Assembly (NCBI RefSeq): GCF_000466965.1 | Contig: NZ_BATB01000025.1 | Location: forward strand, 1 to 45,301 | DNA length: 45,301 nucleotides | Direction of reading: 5' to 3' | Source: Limimaricola cinnabarinus LL-001 | GTDB taxonomy: Bacteria > Pseudomonadota > Alphaproteobacteria > Rhodobacterales > Rhodobacteraceae | Position numbers and translations under genes: made by a program | Notes under the pieces: generated by a model | The model's input: only the letters and a program-made list of their open reading frames with translations | Databases searched by the model: none | Told to the model about the DNA's origin: nothing | Part shown: in pieces, positions 43,597 to 45,301 of the stretch | Layout of the letters: every line of letters starts with the position of its first letter | Numbering within the stretch: the stretch's first letter is position 1

Positions 43597-45301
43597 ATGA
43601 TGCAGACCCTCAGGGACGCGCTCGACGCGCGCGGCTACGACACGCTCACCCCCGTGCAGGAGGCCGTCACCGCGCCCGAGCTTTCCGAGCGCGACCTGCT
43701 GGTCTCGGCGCAGACCGGCTCCGGCAAGACCGTGGGCTTCGGCCTCGCCATCGGCCCGACCATCCTCGACGATGACGGCCAGCTCGGCCGCGCCGCCGCC
43801 CCGCTGGCGCTGGCCATCGCGCCGACCCGCGAACTGGCGAGCCAGGTGATGCGCGAGCTGGAATGGCTCTATCGCGGCGCCGGCGCCAAGCTCGCCACCG
43901 CCATCGGCGGCATGGAAATCCGCGACGAGCGCCGCGCGCTCGACCGGGGCGCGCATTTCGTCGTCGCCACGCCCGGCCGCCTCGCCGATTACGTCCGCCG
44001 CGGCGCGATCGATTTGTCGGACATCCGCGCCGTCGTGCTCGACGAGGCCGACGAGATGCTCGATCTGGGCTTCCGCGAGGACCTCGAATTCATCCTCTCG
44101 GCCTGTCCCGAGAGCCGCCGCACGCTCCTGTTCTCGGCCACGGTGCCGCCCGCCATCGCCAAGCTGGCCAAGGATTTCCAGACCGACGCCGAGCGCGTCG
44201 TCGTCGCCACCAAGGGCGGCCAGCACGCCGACATCTCCTACAAGGCGCTGCAGGTGGCCCAAGGCGACGAGGAGGCGGCGATCATCAACACGCTGCGTCA
44301 TCAGGACGCCACCAACGCCATCGTCTTCGCCAACACCCGCGCCACCGTGGCGCGCCTCACCGCGCGGCTGTCGAACCGGGGCTTTTCGGTCGTGTCGCTC
44401 TCGGGCGAGCTGACCCAGAACGAGCGGACCCACGCGCTTCAGGCGATGCGCGACGGCCGGGCCCGGATCTGCGTGGCGACCGACGTGGCCGCGCGCGGCA
44501 TCGACCTGCCCGACCTCGAACTGGTGATCCACGCCGAGCTGCCCTCGAACTCCGAGACGCTGCTGCACCGCTCGGGCCGCACCGGCCGCGCGGGCCGCAA
44601 GGGCGTCAGCGCCCTGATCGTGCCGATGAAGCTGCGCAAGAAGGCCGAGCGCCTGCTTGGCACCGCCAAGCTTTCCGCCGACTGGACCGTGCCGCCCTCG
44701 GCCGAGGACATCCTCGCCGCCGACGAGGCGCGGCTGCTCGACGATCCGGTCTGGAACGCCGAAATCACCGAGGATGCGAAGGTCTTCGCTGCCAAGCTCC
44801 TGCAGCGCCACGCGCCCGAGACCATCGCCGCGGCCTATCTGGCGCTCTACCGCGCCCGCCGCTCGGCACCCGAGGAGCTTCAGGCCCCCGACGCGAAGCC
44901 GCAGAAACGCGCGACCGAGAGCTTCGGTCCGAGCAAGTGGTTCTCGCTTTCGGCGGGCCGCAACGAGCGGGCCGAGGCGCGCTGGCTCCTGCCGCTGCTG
45001 TGCCGCGCGGGCGACATCTCCAAGGATGCGATCGGCGCGATCCGCATTCAGGATACCGAAACCTACGTCGAGATCCTTGAAACCGCCGTGCCGGGCTTCC
45101 TGCGCGCCATCGGTCCCGACATGTCGCCCGAGGAAGGTCTGAAGATGACCGCGCTCGACACGGCGCCCGACCTGTCGCGCGGCCCCCGGCCCGAACGCGG
45201 ACAGCGGCCCGATCGCGGGCCCCGGCCCGACCGCGGCCCCCGCCCGGATCGTGAACCTCGCCCGGATCGTGAACCCCGCCCCGAGCGCGCGGAGCGTCCC
45301 G
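43597..45301 (+). CDS. DEAD-box RNA helicase, 3' end outside the window
   Basis: An ATP-dependent RNA helicase acting in ribosome assembly or RNA decay. In order it has the Q motif (YDTLTPVQEAV), AQTGSGKT (Walker A), APTRELASQ, TPGRL, VLDEADEML, LLFSATVPP, IVFANTRA, CVATDVAARGID and HRSGRTGRAGRKG. A C-terminal region resembles the DbpA/CsdA RNA-binding domain (about residues 440-520). It is followed by an Arg-Pro-Asp-Arg-Gly-type repeat tail that runs off the edge without a stop; 568 residues are visible. ATGATG at 43597 offers two adjacent starts. It is unrelated to the EPS locus. Confidence 0.93.
   Translation, partial: MMQTLRDALDARGYDTLTPVQEAVTAPELSERDLLVSAQTGSGKTVGFGLAIGPTILDDDGQLGRAAAPLALAIAPTRELASQVMRELEWLYRGAGAKLATAIGGMEIRDERRALDRGAHFVVATPGRLADYVRRGAIDLSDIRAVVLDEADEMLDLGFREDLEFILSACPESRRTLLFSATVPPAIAKLAKDFQTDAERVVVATKGGQHADISYKALQVAQGDEEAAIINTLRHQDATNAIVFANTRATVARLTARLSNRGFSVVSLSGELTQNERTHALQAMRDGRARICVATDVAARGIDLPDLELVIHAELPSNSETLLHRSGRTGRAGRKGVSALIVPMKLRKKAERLLGTAKLSADWTVPPSAEDILAADEARLLDDPVWNAEITEDAKVFAAKLLQRHAPETIAAAYLALYRARRSAPEELQAPDAKPQKRATESFGPSKWFSLSAGRNERAEARWLLPLLCRAGDISKDAIGAIRIQDTETYVEILETAVPGFLRAIGPDMSPEEGLKMTALDTAPDLSRGPRPERGQRPDRGPRPDRGPRPDREPRPDREPRPERAERP
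45178..45301 (+). repeat. Repeats coding for an RPDRG/RPDRE tail
   Basis: Imperfect units of 12-18 bases encode repeats such as RPDRGPRPDRG and RPDREPRPDRE at the helicase C-terminus. Basic repeat tails of this kind bind RNA non-specifically in many bacterial DEAD-box proteins. Confidence 0.75.

Overview
The window is high-GC DNA with gene content typical of the Rhodobacterales/Roseobacter group (Alphaproteobacteria): a Wzx/Wzy exopolysaccharide (EPS) locus, RTX-type secreted proteins, a CtrA-type box, and a gene pair resembling the head-spike genes of the Rhodobacter gene transfer agent (GTA). No rRNA, tRNA or CRISPR array was seen.

Layout. 1-6.5 kb: a GT2 glycosyltransferase, an RTX-tailed glycosidase, an IS5-type transposase remnant and a membrane acyltransferase (OafA type) with a CtrA box upstream. 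6.5-16.1 kb: the EPS core. Export protein, Wzc-like tyrosine kinase and Wzy-like polymerase are on the minus strand. Wzx flippase, a sulfotransferase and two GT4 glycosyltransferases diverge from them on the plus strand. 16.2-25 kb: a small RTX protein, a UDP-galactopyranose-mutase-like FAD enzyme, a second glycosidase paralogous to the first but with a Sec signal, the GTA spike-like pair, and the ExoY-like initiating sugar-phosphate transferase. 25-27.8 kb: an RTX-tailed subtilisin-type protease. 29.1-37.9 kb: a pyruvyltransferase and an ADP-heptose gene set (AGE-type isomerase, HldE, heptosyltransferase, GmhB, HldD) with a further GT4 and a second sulfotransferase. 38-43.4 kb: a two-component system of the DctB/DctD type and an OFA-family MFS transporter, with a candidate sigma-54 promoter and paired operators. 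43.6 kb to the end: a DEAD-box RNA helicase cut by the window edge.

How the genes fit together. ExoY starts the repeat unit on undecaprenyl phosphate, the glycosyltransferases extend it, Wzx flips it, Wzy polymerises it, and the Wzc-like kinase with the export protein moves it out. The acyltransferase, the two sulfotransferases and the pyruvyltransferase predict an acetylated, sulfated, pyruvylated acidic polymer. The two glycosidases and the protease would act on the polymer or the matrix. The spike-like pair, whose Rhodobacter capsulatus relatives bind capsule, carries an SGNH esterase domain and so may recognise and trim the same polymer.

Quality warning. At least eight genes are broken by one-base shifts (the spike fibre gene by four), while the reading frames on both sides remain well conserved. 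Most of the shifts are deletions. This looks more like uncorrected sequencing indels than real decay, though decay cannot be excluded from the sequence alone.
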